64,000 nucleotides of DNA from Bog-473 sp963764305 (GCA_963764305.1 CAVXSD010000001.1:496001-560000), one strand, 5' to 3'; shown: positions 1-9,047, counted from the stretch's first letter. Translations and numbers: made by a program. The notes: generated from the letters alone by a model not told the origin.

Positions 1-429
1 GTCGATGTCACGCGCGACGGCGCCAACGTGTCGGCCCGCATCGCGCGCATGGGGTCGGTGATCTGCGAGATCACGGGCCAGGTGACCGGCACCCGCGAGA
101 ACTACGAGCTCGAGAAGACCGACTTCTGGTTCAAGCTCTCGCCCTCGTGCGAGGCGGCTGGCGTGCTCGACCAGGACCCGATGCTCCTCTACGGCGAGAA
201 GACAGAGCGTACGAGGCTGCACGAGTCGATCGAGGGCGAGCTCATCCTCAAAGAGGCGCCCCTGGACCCCGTGGCCGACCTGGTGGTGTGCCGCATGGTC
301 GACCTGAACTGGACGGAGCGGGCCTCGACCCAGATCGGGCGCATCATCGGACCCGTGCCGCGGGCGGGGCTCGAGCCCTTCATCCACCAGCGCTACGACG
401 ACCTCTCGGTGCTCGGGGCAAAGCGATGA
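1..429 (+). CDS. acetoacetate decarboxylase-like protein, C-terminal part (5' end outside window)
   Basis: The reading frame is open from base 1 and ends at a TGA at 427-429, so the gene starts before the window. About 142 residues are visible. The stretch around RIARMGSVICEITG and the later GPVPRAGLEPF look like the C-terminal half of the acetoacetate decarboxylase (ADC) family, beta-barrel proteins that decarboxylate or bind small keto acids. The catalytic lysine region is not in view, so activity cannot be judged. The stop overlaps the start of the amidohydrolase gene by 4 bases (ATGA), which implies translational coupling and a shared catabolic operon. The family call rests on general resemblance only. 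Confidence 0.5.
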   Translation, partial: VDVTRDGANVSARIARMGSVICEITGQVTGTRENYELEKTDFWFKLSPSCEAAGVLDQDPMLLYGEKTERTRLHESIEGELILKEAPLDPVADLVVCRMVDLNWTERASTQIGRIIGPVPRAGLEPFIHQRYDDLSVLGAKR

Positions 430-1682
430 GCGACCGCTACCTGATCATCTCGGCCGACGCCCATGCCGGCTTGCAGTGCGAGGGCTACCGGCCCTACCTG
501 GACGCGGCCTACCATCGCCAGTTCGACGAGTACCTGGCCGAGCGCCAAGCCAACCGGGATCAGCTGCTCCAGATGAATTACGACTACATCATGGGGTGGG
601 AGACCGACAACGAGCAGGGCCTGCGCGGCGCCTGGGACATCGACCAGCGCGACAAGGAGCTCGACGCCGACGGCGTCACGGCGGAAGTGATGTTCGCAGA
701 CGCCGACGCCATCACCGGCATGGCCTCCCCGCCTTTCGGCGCCGGGCTCTCGGCGGGCGCGATCGCCGACCCCGAGCTGGCCTTCGCCGGCGCACGGGCT
801 CACAATCGCTTCCTGGCCGAGATGTGCAGCCGCAGCCCGGAACGCCACGGCGGCATCGCGTTGGTGCCCATCACCCATGGCGTCGAGCGCTCGGTGGCCG
901 AGATCGAGTGGCTGGCTGAGCAGCCGGGTATCCGCGGGATCATGGTCCCGACGATGTGGCACGACCTCGTGCCCTACAACCACCCGGACTACGACCCGGT
1001 CTGGGCGGCTTGCCAGGAGGTCGGGTTCCCGGTCCACACCCATTCGGGGGAGGCGCCCCAGGACGAGTACAACGACAACGTCGGCATCTACCTCGCCGAG
1101 GTGGTCTGGTGGGCGGCCCGGCCGATGTGGCACCTGCTCTTCTCCGGTGTCTTCGAGCGCTTCCCGGGCCTGAAGTACGTCGTGACCGAAGCGGCCGCCT
1201 ACTGGGCGGCCGACATGATGTGGAAGTGGGACCAGTACATGGGCGGCGGCCACACGACCAAGAAGATGGCCGCGCTGTTGAAGGGAAAGATCTCCAAGCT
1301 GCCCTCGGACTACTTCGGGGAGAACATCTTCATCGGCGCGTCGACCATGTCGCGGGAGGAGATCCGCCGCCGCCACATCCTGGGTTGTGACGTCGTCATG
1401 TGGGGGACCGACTACCCGCACCCGGAGGGCACCTGGCCCCACACCCAGGAGCGCCTGCGCGGCGACTTCGGCGACATCCCCGTCGAGGACGCCCGCAAGC
1501 TGCTGGGCGAGACGGCCGCCCGCTGTTATGACTTCGACCTCGACGCGCTGCGCCCCGTGGCCGATCGCATCGGGCCCACGCCGGCGGACCTGGGCCAGGA
1601 CCCGGGCCTCCGCACCGACCCCGAGGAGGTGCGCACGGCGCGCTGGTGGAAGGACGAGTACCGGGTGCAGGCGCCGGGCTGA
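426..1682 (+). CDS. amidohydrolase-family (Amidohydro_2) metal-dependent hydrolase
   Basis: 418 residues; the ATG at 426 overlaps the preceding stop, which decides the start over longer in-frame options. The N-terminal SADAHAG near residue 10, the central VHTHSG near residue 205 and the C-terminal WGTDYPHPEG near residue 325 form the metal-site pattern of TIM-barrel amidohydrolase family 2. That group includes decarboxylases and C-C or C-O hydrolases acting on ring-cleavage products. Two further members of the family lie at 60129-61367 and 61364-62647. The partner gene is ADC-like and a small methyltransferase follows 10 bases downstream, so it probably acts in degradation of a keto or carboxylic compound. 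The substrate is unknown. Confidence 0.82.
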   Translation: MSDRYLIISADAHAGLQCEGYRPYLDAAYHRQFDEYLAERQANRDQLLQMNYDYIMGWETDNEQGLRGAWDIDQRDKELDADGVTAEVMFADADAITGMASPPFGAGLSAGAIADPELAFAGARAHNRFLAEMCSRSPERHGGIALVPITHGVERSVAEIEWLAEQPGIRGIMVPTMWHDLVPYNHPDYDPVWAACQEVGFPVHTHSGEAPQDEYNDNVGIYLAEVVWWAARPMWHLLFSGVFERFPGLKYVVTEAAAYWAADMMWKWDQYMGGGHTTKKMAALLKGKISKLPSDYFGENIFIGASTMSREEIRRRHILGCDVVMWGTDYPHPEGTWPHTQERLRGDFGDIPVEDARKLLGETAARCYDFDLDALRPVADRIGPTPADLGQDPGLRTDPEEVRTARWWKDEYRVQAPG

Positions 1683-1692
1683 GCATCCCGCG

Positions 1693-2256
1693 ATGAATCA
1701 GGGCCACATGGAGTACTGCGCCAGCGAGGACTGGCGCCGGCTGGTGTCCGAGACGATCCTCCCCGTTGCGCTGCACGACGTCGAGCTGGGTGACGCGGCG
1801 ATCGAGATCGGCCCGGGACCCGGGTTCACCACGGACATCCTGCGCACCAAGACTGCGCACCTCACGGCGGTCGAGCTGGACGAGGGGCTGGCGGCGTCCC
1901 TGGCGCATCGGATGGCTGGGGGCAACGTCGAGGTCGTCGTGGGCGATGCCACGGCCCTCGACTTCGAACCGGGGCGCTTCACCGGTGCCGCCTCCTTCCA
2001 CATGCTGCACCACATCGAGCCCGCCGAAGCCCAGGACCGGGTGTTCACCGAGCTGGCCCGCGTCCTGATACCCGGGGGCGTCTTCGTGGCGGCCGACGGG
2101 GTCTACAGCGACGGCAGTGCGGTGTTCCACCAGGACGACACCTACAACCCGATCGATCCGGACGAGCTGGAGCCCCGACTGGCGGCCGCCGGCTTCGGTT
2201 CGCTGCGGGTGCGGACGTACGACCTCGGATGGGTGTGCACGGCCCGAGTGGCCTGA
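1693..2256 (+). CDS. class I SAM-dependent methyltransferase
   Basis: 187 residues from the ATG at 1693. Motif I AIEIGPGPGFTT (near residue 37) and the acidic VELDEGL about 20 residues later are the SAM-binding Rossmann signature. SFHMLHHIEP followed by ARVLIPGGVFV matches motifs II and III of class I methyltransferases. The gene follows the amidohydrolase by 10 bases and precedes a membrane transporter by 22 bases, all on one strand, so they are likely co-transcribed. The methyl acceptor cannot be inferred. Confidence 0.8.
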   Translation: MNQGHMEYCASEDWRRLVSETILPVALHDVELGDAAIEIGPGPGFTTDILRTKTAHLTAVELDEGLAASLAHRMAGGNVEVVVGDATALDFEPGRFTGAASFHMLHHIEPAEAQDRVFTELARVLIPGGVFVAADGVYSDGSAVFHQDDTYNPIDPDELEPRLAAAGFGSLRVRTYDLGWVCTARVA

Positions 2257-2278
2257 CTGCGGCGCTGGCGGGCAGGCC

Positions 2279-3151
2279 GTGACGATCCTGTTCGCGCTGG
2301 CGGCGGCGTTCACCAACGCCCTGAACATGGTCACGCAGCACCGCGCGAGCATCGGCGATCCGGGACACTCCAAGGGCTGGCGCTTCGTCCGCTACCTGGT
2401 GTCCAACCCGATGTGGCTGTTCGGCTGGGTGGCGCTGGCGGGGTCCTTCGTCTTCCAGGCGCTCGCCCTGCACAACGGGCAGATGTCGGTGGTGCAGCCC
2501 CTGCTCGTGACCGAGCTGGTCTTCGCCCTCGTGCTGCGCCGGTTGTGGATCCACCAGCAGATCAGGGACGTCACCTGGTGGGCTGCCGTGGTCACCTGCG
2601 GGTCGCTGGCGCTCTTCGTCGCCGTCTCCGAGCCCACCGGGGGCAACGCCCAGCCGACGAGTTCCGCCTGGATCGGCGCAATCGTGGCCACCGGTGGGGC
2701 GGCGGCGATCCTGGCGCTGATCGGGACGAGGGGCTCGCCGGTGCGACGGGCGGCGACGCTGGGAGCGGCGACCGCCATCTTGTGGGCGCTGGTGGCCACC
2801 TTCATCAAGGCGATGACCGACACGCTCACCGAATTCGGGTTGGTGGGGATGTTCACCCACTGGCCGGTCTACGCGCTGATCGTGTTCAGCATCCTGGCCG
2901 AGCTCCTGAACCAGACGGCCTTGCACGTGGGTCCGCTCAGCGTCTCACAGCCGCTCCTCGTCATCGTCGACCCGATCGTGAGCATCGTGCTCAGTGTCTG
3001 GATCTTCGCCGAGGTCTTCACCGAGAACGCCTTGCGGCTCTCCGTCGCCATCATCGCCTTCGGGGTCATGTGCGCGGCCGCGACCGTCCTCGCCCGCACC
3101 ACCCCCGCCACCATGGACAGCGCTACATCGCCTCCTCCGGGAAGAACGTGA
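2279..3151 (+). CDS. DMT/EamA-like multispanning transporter
   Basis: 290 residues with about nine hydrophobic helices, starting at the N-terminal TILFALAAAFTNALNMV. The GTG at 2279 places that helix at the N terminus and lies just after the methyltransferase. The layout of two sets of short helices with a SVVQPLL motif in the first half and SVSQPLL in the second suggests the internal duplication of the drug/metabolite transporter superfamily. The substrate is unknown. The 3' end overlaps the convergent SDR by 29 bases. Confidence 0.68.
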   Translation: MTILFALAAAFTNALNMVTQHRASIGDPGHSKGWRFVRYLVSNPMWLFGWVALAGSFVFQALALHNGQMSVVQPLLVTELVFALVLRRLWIHQQIRDVTWWAAVVTCGSLALFVAVSEPTGGNAQPTSSAWIGAIVATGGAAAILALIGTRGSPVRRAATLGAATAILWALVATFIKAMTDTLTEFGLVGMFTHWPVYALIVFSILAELLNQTALHVGPLSVSQPLLVIVDPIVSIVLSVWIFAEVFTENALRLSVAIIAFGVMCAAATVLARTTPATMDSATSPPPGRT

Positions 3152-3944
3152 CCCAGTTGGTCTGCATGGACGCCCCGTCTGCGACGATGGTGGCGCCGCA
3201 GACGTAGCGTGCGGCGGGGGAGCACAGGTAGAGGACCATGGCCGCCATCTCGTCGACCGTGCCCAGGCGAACGGTTGTCCCCTCGGCCACCAGCTCCTCG
3301 GTGAAGCTCGCTTCGTTACGGCCGACGGTGTCCAGCTCGGATTCGATCATCCCCGGCGTCGAGAAGACGCCGGGTGCGAACACGTTGATCGTGACGCCAC
3401 GCCGCATCAGGTAGGGCGCCAGCGTCTTGACCATGTTCACCACGCCGGCGCGGGCTGCGCCTGAGTGGACGAACATCGGGGCGCCGCGCTCGAGCGAGAA
3501 CGTGTGGACCACGTTGACGATGGAGCCCGACCCGGCTTCGGCCATCGGTCCCATGAAGCGGCTGGTGACATTCCAGGTGCCGTTGAGGTTGAGGTCGACG
3601 ACGGCGCGCCAGCCGTTGTCCGAGATCGTGCTCGGCAGTGCCGGGAACTGGCCGCCGGCGTTGTTGACGAGGAAGTCGACCTGTCCGAAGCGCCCGTAGA
3701 CGGCGTCGCGCAGGGCGTCGACCTGTTCGGGCTCGCGGATGTTCGTGGGGACGGCCAGGCAGTTGCCGCCGGCCTGCGCGATGGACTCCGACACCTCATC
3801 GAGACGAGCTCCGGTCCGCCCGGCGATCACGACCTGACCGCCCAGTCGGGCGAACGCGTGCGCAACCTCGCGCCCGAGCCCCGTTCCGCCGCCGGTGACG
3901 ACCGCCACGGTGCCCTGGAAGAGCCCGGCGGCGAAGACGGACAC
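3123..3944 (-). CDS. SDR family, peroxisomal trans-2-enoyl-CoA reductase-like
   Basis: 273 residues from a GTG at 3944, 34 bases after the acyl-CoA dehydrogenase stop, in the same direction. TGGGTGLGREVA near residue 18 is the NAD(P)-binding glycine motif and FLVNNAGG the structural NAG motif. Where most SDRs have YxxxK this protein has MFVHSGAARAG. That pattern is typical of the trans-2-enoyl-CoA / 2,4-dienoyl-CoA reductase branch, and the APGVF and YVCGATIVADGA segments fit the same branch. It probably reduces an unsaturated acyl-CoA in concert with the upstream dehydrogenase. The longer in-frame extension upstream lies inside the dehydrogenase and was rejected. Confidence 0.75.
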   Translation of the reverse strand: MSVFAAGLFQGTVAVVTGGGTGLGREVAHAFARLGGQVVIAGRTGARLDEVSESIAQAGGNCLAVPTNIREPEQVDALRDAVYGRFGQVDFLVNNAGGQFPALPSTISDNGWRAVVDLNLNGTWNVTSRFMGPMAEAGSGSIVNVVHTFSLERGAPMFVHSGAARAGVVNMVKTLAPYLMRRGVTINVFAPGVFSTPGMIESELDTVGRNEASFTEELVAEGTTVRLGTVDEMAAMVLYLCSPAARYVCGATIVADGASMQTNWVTFFPEEAM

Positions 3945-3978
3945 CGCCGGTCCGGGCCGCCACGTCACGGCGCGGCCA

Positions 3979-5230
3979 TCACCCAGCGAAGTCCCAGCTC
4001 TCGCCCTTCTCGTAGTGGTGCAGGACGTTCTTGGCGATGAGGATGCGGTGCACCTCGTCGGGACCGTCGGCCAACCGCAGCGTGCGGGCCCCGAGGTACA
4101 TCTGGGCCAGCGGCAGGTCACTGGTCACGCCTGCCGCGCCCCAGACCTGGATCGCCCTGTCGACGACCCTGCTGTAGGCGGCCGGCACGAAAACCTTGAT
4201 TGCGCTGATCTCCGTCCGGGCCTGGGGATCGCCCTTGTCCACCTTTTCGGCTGCGTGGATCGTCATCAGGCGGGCGGCCTGCAGGTCCATGTAACTGTCG
4301 GCCACGAAACCCTGCATGAACTGCTTGTCCTTGAGGAGCCCGCCGTGCACCTCGCGCGTGAGAAGGCGCTCCACCATCAGGTCGAAGGCGCGCCACATCT
4401 GGCCCACCGAGTTCATGCAGTGGAAGATGCGGCCGGCGCCCAGGCGGTCCTGGGCCGCCCGGTGCCCGTCGCCCACCTGGCCCAGGAGGTTCTCCTTGGG
4501 CACCCGGACCTGGTCGTAGCGGACCTCGCAGTGGTCCGACCACCGCGCTGCCCCAGATCCCGATGCCGCGCTCGATGATGACGCCGGGATTCGAGGTCGG
4601 CACGATGATCTGGACCATTCGCCCGGGTCCCTCGTCGTCCTTGGACTCCTTGGCCCGGCACATCACGATGAAGAAGTCGGCGGCCAGCCCGTTCGACGTG
4701 AACCACTTGTGACCGTTGATGACCCACTCGTCGCCTTCGAGGATGGCGGTGGTCTGAATGGAGCGTGGGTCCGATCCGGCGTTCTCGGGCTCGGTCATGG
4801 AGAAGCCCGATTGCATGGTCCCCTCGATGAGCGGGAGGAGCCACTTCTGCTTCTGCTCCTCCGTCCCGTACTTGACCAGGATGGTCTGGTTGCCCGAGTT
4901 GGGTGCCACCACCCCGAACAACGACGCCGCGCCGATCGCGTAGGCGAGGATCTCGTTCATGTAGGCGTGCGCCATGAAGTCGATGCCCATCCCGCCGTAT
5001 TCGGGCGGGAGGTGGGGTGCCCACAGACCCTCGGCCTTCACCTTGGTCTGGATCTCGCCCCGTAGCGCCTTGGCGTCGGCCCGCTCGGCCTCGGTCACGT
5101 CGCGGCCTCGCGCGTGCCAGAGCAGGGACTCGTTGGGCAGGATCTTCTCGTTGACGATGCGGGCGGTGCGCAGCCGGATGTCGTTGATGTCGTCGCTGAG
5201 CCCGGCAATGGGCGTGACGTTGATGGGCAT
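3979..5230 (-). pseudogene. acyl-CoA dehydrogenase interrupted by one frameshift
   Basis: The N-terminal part is read from ATG 5230 in one frame: MPINVTPIAG, then PEYGGMGIDF, then the FAD-site segment GFSMTEPENAGSDP and GHKWFTSNG. At about 4545-4560 the frame is lost and resumes in another as DHCEVRYDQVRVPKENLLG, then LARTL-type helices, ending WDFAG at 3979. The total of 1252 bases is one more than a multiple of three. Restoring a lost GC pair in the GCGCGG run would give about 417 residues, the usual family length. Everything else is intact, so this may be a sequence error rather than decay. It would oxidise an acyl-CoA with FAD and sits in an operon with the enoyl-CoA-reductase-like SDR. 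Confidence 0.8.
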
Positions 5231-5269
5231 GGGTCGACCCCCGTTTCGGCGTGTGTTCCGGGACGAACC

Positions 5270-6592
5270 TTAGGCAGCTTTGGTGGCGCGCTTCGTCCGG
5301 GCGACCCAGCGCCCGGTGAGAGCCCGCTCGTAGCGCCCGCGCCCGATGAAGCTGACCAGCCAGCGGGTCAGCGCGCCGAACCGGTTCTTGAAGCCGGTGA
5401 GGAAGGTGATGTGCACGACGAGCCACAGCAGCCACCCCACGAAGCCGCCTACCCGGATCGGACCGATTTTGGCCACGGCCGTGAAGCGGGAGATGACGGC
5501 GAGCGTCCCGAGGTCGCGATATCGGAACGGCTTGGTCGGCTTGCCCTCCAGCCGGCGCACGATGGAATGGGAGGCATGGACGCCCGACTGCATGGCCACC
5601 TCGGCCACGCCGGGCAGGTTGTCGCGGTGTGCCATCAGATCGCCGACGACGAACACCTCGGGATGGGTGGGGAGTGAGCAGTCGGGGTTGACCACGACCC
5701 GGCCGGCCTTGTCGGTCTCCGCCCCCGCGGCGGCGGCCACGGTGGCCCCCAGCCCCGCCGCACGGGTGCCGGCCGCCCACACCTTGGTGGCGGCGGGGAT
5801 CCACTCGGTGCTCCCGTCCTGCTTGGTGATCTCGACACCGGCCTCATCCATGTTGGTCACCATGGCGTTCAGATGGATCTCCACGCCCATTCGGGTGAGG
5901 TCGCGTGCCGTCATCCGCGACAGGTACGAGCCCATCGACCCGACGAGCCGGTCGACGCCCTCCACCAGGACGACGCGGGTGTCGACCGGGTCGATCATGC
6001 GGTAGTTGCGGCGGAGCGCCCGCCGGGAGAGCTCGCGCAGCTGGCCCGCCATCTCCACGCCGGTCGGGCCGCCCCCGACGACGACGAACGTCATGAGGCG
6101 CCGCCGCTCGTCGGGGTCGATCTCGGCCTCGGCCAGTTCGAACGCGCCGAAGATGTTGCCCCGGAGCGCCAGGGCGTCGTCAAGGGTCTTCATGCTGCAG
6201 GAGGAGGCGCGGAACTCGTCGTGACCGAAGTAGGAGCTCGACGCCCCGCCGGCGACGATGAGGCTGTCGTAGCCGATGGTGAGCGGCTTGCCGAACTCGT
6301 CGACGTGGACCTCGCGGGCGCCGACGTCGATGTCCCCTACCTCACCCAAGATCACGCGCAGGTCCGGGTAGTTCCGCAGCACGTCGCGGATGGCGGGAGC
6401 GATCTGCCCTTCCGAGAGGATGCCGGTGGCCACCTGATAGAGCAGAGGCTGAAAGAGGTGGTGGTTCGCCCGGTCGATGAGGGTGATGCGGACGGGCGCC
6501 CGCTTGAGCGCGCGGGCGGCGAAGAGCCCGCCGAAACCGCACCCGATGATGACCACGTGGTGGAGCTCGTCGCCGGCCCGGGTCTCGGTCAC
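5270..6592 (-). CDS. ndh: type II NADH dehydrogenase (NAD(P)/FAD-dependent oxidoreductase)
   Basis: 440 residues from a GTG at 6592. VIIGCGFGGLFAARAL (residues about 13-28) binds FAD. FVVVGGGPTGVEMAGQL (near 165) is the NADH-binding motif. GDLMAHRDNLPGVAEVAMQSG (near 305) with a C-terminal hydrophobic segment VGWLLWLVVHITFL fits the membrane-associated type II enzyme. It passes electrons from NADH to quinone without pumping protons. The start codon overlaps the stop of the upstream Nudix gene by 4 bases (GTGA), so the two are translationally coupled. The long reading frame extending upstream is the Nudix gene in another frame and is not part of it. Confidence 0.87.
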   Translation of the reverse strand: MTETRAGDELHHVVIIGCGFGGLFAARALKRAPVRITLIDRANHHLFQPLLYQVATGILSEGQIAPAIRDVLRNYPDLRVILGEVGDIDVGAREVHVDEFGKPLTIGYDSLIVAGGASSSYFGHDEFRASSCSMKTLDDALALRGNIFGAFELAEAEIDPDERRRLMTFVVVGGGPTGVEMAGQLRELSRRALRRNYRMIDPVDTRVVLVEGVDRLVGSMGSYLSRMTARDLTRMGVEIHLNAMVTNMDEAGVEITKQDGSTEWIPAATKVWAAGTRAAGLGATVAAAAGAETDKAGRVVVNPDCSLPTHPEVFVVGDLMAHRDNLPGVAEVAMQSGVHASHSIVRRLEGKPTKPFRYRDLGTLAVISRFTAVAKIGPIRVGGFVGWLLWLVVHITFLTGFKNRFGALTRWLVSFIGRGRYERALTGRWVARTKRATKAA

Positions 6593-7041
6593 AGCAGTCG
6601 GTCCACGACGATCTGGACGTAGTGGGCCAGCGGGAGGTCCCGGACCTCCTCGGGGGTGAACCATTCGACGGCGTCGGTCGTGCCGTCGGTCTCGGGGCGC
6701 AGTATCCCCTCCCAGGAGTCCACCCGGTACACGAGGCGGACGGTGTGCAGGCTGGTGCCGTCGGGGATCGTCCGGACGTCCGAGAGCACGTCGAGCAACG
6801 GCCCGACGGAGACGGTGAGCCCCGATTCCTCCTCCATCTCCCGGGCTAGCGAGTCGGTCGGGTTCTCGCCGTGGTGCACGCCTCCCCCCGGCAGGAACCA
6901 GCGCCCCCGCAGCGTGATGGCCGGCGACGCCCGGGCCAGCAGCAGCCGCCCCGCCTCGTCCCGGCAGAGGCCGTAGGCCGCGATGCGCTGGTGCTTCCTG
7001 TCCCCGGGCACGCCCGAGATGGTGGTCCCGGACCGGTCCAC
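6589..7041 (-). CDS. Nudix hydrolase
   Basis: About 150 residues. A full Nudix box is visible: GGVHHGENPTDSLA followed by REMEEESG matches Gx5Ex7REUxEExG, the Mg2+-binding catalytic helix that hydrolyses nucleoside diphosphates linked to another moiety. I chose the GTG at 7041; a GTG at 7011 is also possible. A TACTTT hexamer lies about 16 bases upstream of 7041. The gene is divergent from the SnoaL-like gene and overlaps the downstream NDH-2 start. A role in NAD(H) or other dinucleotide turnover is a guess from this coupling. Confidence 0.8.
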   Translation of the reverse strand: MDRSGTTISGVPGDRKHQRIAAYGLCRDEAGRLLLARASPAITLRGRWFLPGGGVHHGENPTDSLAREMEEESGLTVSVGPLLDVLSDVRTIPDGTSLHTVRLVYRVDSWEGILRPETDGTTDAVEWFTPEEVRDLPLAHYVQIVVDRLL

Positions 7042-7107
7042 CCGCCAAGTCCGACGGAAAGTACCCTGGCCGCGGCCCTGGTGGGCCAGACCGAAGGGGG
7101 TGCACCC

Positions 7108-7575
7108 GTGGACACCGCGGCCGAGCTCGAGGCCATCCGTCGCCTGAAGTACGCCTATTTCCGGACGCTCGACCTCAAGCAGTTCGACGATCTGGGGGCG
7201 CTGCTGACCGAGGACGCGACCGCCGCCTACGAGGACGGCAAGACCGTGCTCGAGGGCCGCACCGCGATCGTGACCTGGCTCCGCGAGGTCCTGGGCGACC
7301 TGGGCATGGTGACCGAGCATCACGGCCACCACCCCGAGATCACTTTCACATCGGAGACGGCGGCGGAGGGCGCCTGGTACCTGCAGGACCGGGTCATCGT
7401 GCCGGCCGCCGACCTCGAGATCGCCGGGACCGCGTTCTACGCCGATCGCTACCAGCTGACGGGGGACGGCTGGCGCATCGCACACACGGGTTATACCCGG
7501 GTCTTCGAGGAGCACCGCACCCACACCACACTCCAGGTTCGCTCGTTCACCTCTCGCTTCGACGCGCTGGACTGA
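7108..7575 (+). CDS. SnoaL-like / NTF2-fold protein
   Basis: 155 residues. The pattern of an N-terminal helix pair (AIRRLKYAYFRTLDLKQFDDLGALLTED split by a turn) followed by alternating strands, with EGRTAIVTWLRE and ADRYQLTGDGWRIAHTGYTR, is characteristic of small cone-shaped NTF2-like proteins such as SnoaL, ketosteroid isomerase and scytalone dehydratase. The GTG at 7108 has a GGGGG stretch about 8 bases upstream; a GTG at 7081 is possible. Members can be isomerases, hydratases or plain binders, so no reaction is assigned. It is divergent from the Nudix-NDH-2 operon. Confidence 0.65.
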   Translation: MDTAAELEAIRRLKYAYFRTLDLKQFDDLGALLTEDATAAYEDGKTVLEGRTAIVTWLREVLGDLGMVTEHHGHHPEITFTSETAAEGAWYLQDRVIVPAADLEIAGTAFYADRYQLTGDGWRIAHTGYTRVFEEHRTHTTLQVRSFTSRFDALD

Positions 7576-7590
7576 TCCGGCCGGCCTGCG

Positions 7591-8589
7591 TCAAGGCCGG
7601 GTGGCGGGACTGAGCGTGAACCCGGGGTCGAAGAGCGTGGTGGGTGCCAGCGCCTGCTCGATCGCCTCCACGAAGTCGGGCTCGAGCACGACGTCGAGCG
7701 CCTTGACGTTCTCGGCGATCTGCTCGGGCCGGCTGGCCCCGACGATCGCACTGCTGACGTTCTCGTTCTGCAGCACCCAGGCCAGCGCCACCGACGCCGG
7801 CGTGTAGCCCGCCTCGCGGCACAGCGCTGCGTAGGCCTGCACCGGCTCGAGGACCTCGTCGCGCAGGAGCCAGCTCATCTCGGCACCCTCGGGCCCGGTG
7901 GCCCGCGAGCCCTGCGGCTGGCCTGACGATCCCGGGAGGTACTTACCCGTTAGGACGCCCTGGGCGAGGGGTGACCACACGATCTGGCCCACGCCCTCCT
8001 TCTGGCACAGCGGGACGATCTCTGCCTCGATCACCCGCCAGATCATGGAGTACTGCGGCTGGTTCGAGACGAGGCGGTCGAAGCCCATTTCATCGGCCAG
8101 CCGGAGGGCGTCCTGGATCTGGTCCGCGGTCCACTCCGAGACGCCGATGTAGTGGACCTTGCCCTGGCGCACCAGGTCGTCGAAGGCCCGCAAGGTCTCC
8201 TCCAGGGGGGCCTCGTAGTCGAAGCGGTGGGCCTGGAGGAGATCGACGTGGTCGGTCTGCAACCGCCCGAGCGACGCGTGGAGTGACTCCATGATGTGCT
8301 TGCGCGACAGGCCGCGGTCATTGGGGTTGGGCCCCGTCGGCCAGTAGACCTTGGTGAAGATCTCGACGGACTCCCGCCGCACGTGCTTGAGCGCCCGGCC
8401 CAGTACGGACTCGGCGGCCCCCATGGCGTAGACGTCGGCCGTGTCGAAAGTGGTGATGCCGACCTCGAGGGCCGCATTCACACACGCCGCCGCCGCATCC
8501 TCCTCGATCTGGCTGCCGTGAGTGATCCAGTTGCCGTACGACAGGGCGGAGACGAGCATGCCCGAGCGTCCAAGGTGTCGGTAGTCCAT
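7591..8589 (-). CDS. aldo/keto reductase (Kv-beta-like AKR)
   Basis: 332 residues from ATG 8589. MDYRHLGRSGMLVSALSYG is the usual AKR start. TFDTADVYAMGAAE carries the catalytic Asp and Tyr, EIFTKVYW the Lys and DLLQAHRFD the His. SSAIVGASRPEQIAENV near the C terminus binds the NADPH phosphate. Length and the GRSGxxVS start place it near the potassium-channel beta-subunit branch. It likely reduces an aldehyde or ketone with NADPH. It has its own promoter facing away from arfB. Confidence 0.85.
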   Translation of the reverse strand: MDYRHLGRSGMLVSALSYGNWITHGSQIEEDAAAACVNAALEVGITTFDTADVYAMGAAESVLGRALKHVRRESVEIFTKVYWPTGPNPNDRGLSRKHIMESLHASLGRLQTDHVDLLQAHRFDYEAPLEETLRAFDDLVRQGKVHYIGVSEWTADQIQDALRLADEMGFDRLVSNQPQYSMIWRVIEAEIVPLCQKEGVGQIVWSPLAQGVLTGKYLPGSSGQPQGSRATGPEGAEMSWLLRDEVLEPVQAYAALCREAGYTPASVALAWVLQNENVSSAIVGASRPEQIAENVKALDVVLEPDFVEAIEQALAPTTLFDPGFTLSPATRP

Positions 8590-8597
8590 GGCCCCGG

Positions 8598-8621
8598 AGC
8601 GTACCCGGGTCCTCCTACGCT
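8598..8621. promoter_or_regulatory. divergent -10-like hexamers for the aldo/keto reductase and arfB
   Basis: The 38-base gap between the two starts holds TACGCT on the plus strand (8616-8621), 6 bases before the arfB GTG, and the same TACGCT on the minus strand (8603-8598), 8 bases before the reductase ATG. The spacing would put transcription starts at the start codons, that is leaderless mRNAs. Inferred from position and sequence only. Confidence 0.5.
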
Positions 8622-8627
8622 CGTCGG

Positions 8628-9047
8628 GTGGCCGGTGACGAGACGCTGCACGTGCACCGAGGACTGGATCTCCCGCTCTCGGAGATCTCGTGGCGGGCCA
8701 CGACATCGGGGGGACCCGGGGGGCAGCACGCCAACCGCACCCTCAGCCGGGTGGAGGTGCAGTTCAATGTCGCTGCCTCCCAGACCCTCGGCCCGCGCCA
8801 ACGGGCTCGCCTCCTGGAGCGGCTGGGCCCGGTCGTGCGCGCGAGCGCCTCCGAGTCACGCTCGCAGGCGCGCAACCGCGAACTTGCGCTCCAGCGCCTG
8901 GCGACCAAGCTCGACGCGGGCCTTCGCGTGCAGCCGACCAGGGCGCCGACCCGGCCGACGAAGAGCTCCCAGGTGCGGCGCGTCGACGCCAAGCGACGGC
9001 GCTCTCAGATCAAGAAGCGCCGGCGGCCGCCGGGGGAGGACGACTGA
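8628..9047 (+). CDS. arfB: alternative ribosome-rescue peptidyl-tRNA hydrolase ArfB (YaeJ)
   Basis: 139 residues from a GTG. TTSGGPGGQHANRTLSRVEV holds the GGQ motif that enters the peptidyl-transferase centre and hydrolyses the stalled peptidyl-tRNA. The end is rich in Lys and Arg (VDAKRRRSQIKKRRRPPG), the tail that enters the empty mRNA channel of stalled 70S ribosomes. The size (about 140) and lack of codon-recognition domains separate it from release factors RF1 and RF2. Confidence 0.93.
   Translation: MAGDETLHVHRGLDLPLSEISWRATTSGGPGGQHANRTLSRVEVQFNVAASQTLGPRQRARLLERLGPVVRASASESRSQARNRELALQRLATKLDAGLRVQPTRAPTRPTKSSQVRRVDAKRRRSQIKKRRRPPGEDD

Noticed and set aside
393..1442. Long reverse-strand frame opposite the first amidohydrolase
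   Set aside because: GC-rich antisense shadow; the forward frame has all family motifs and a coupled start.
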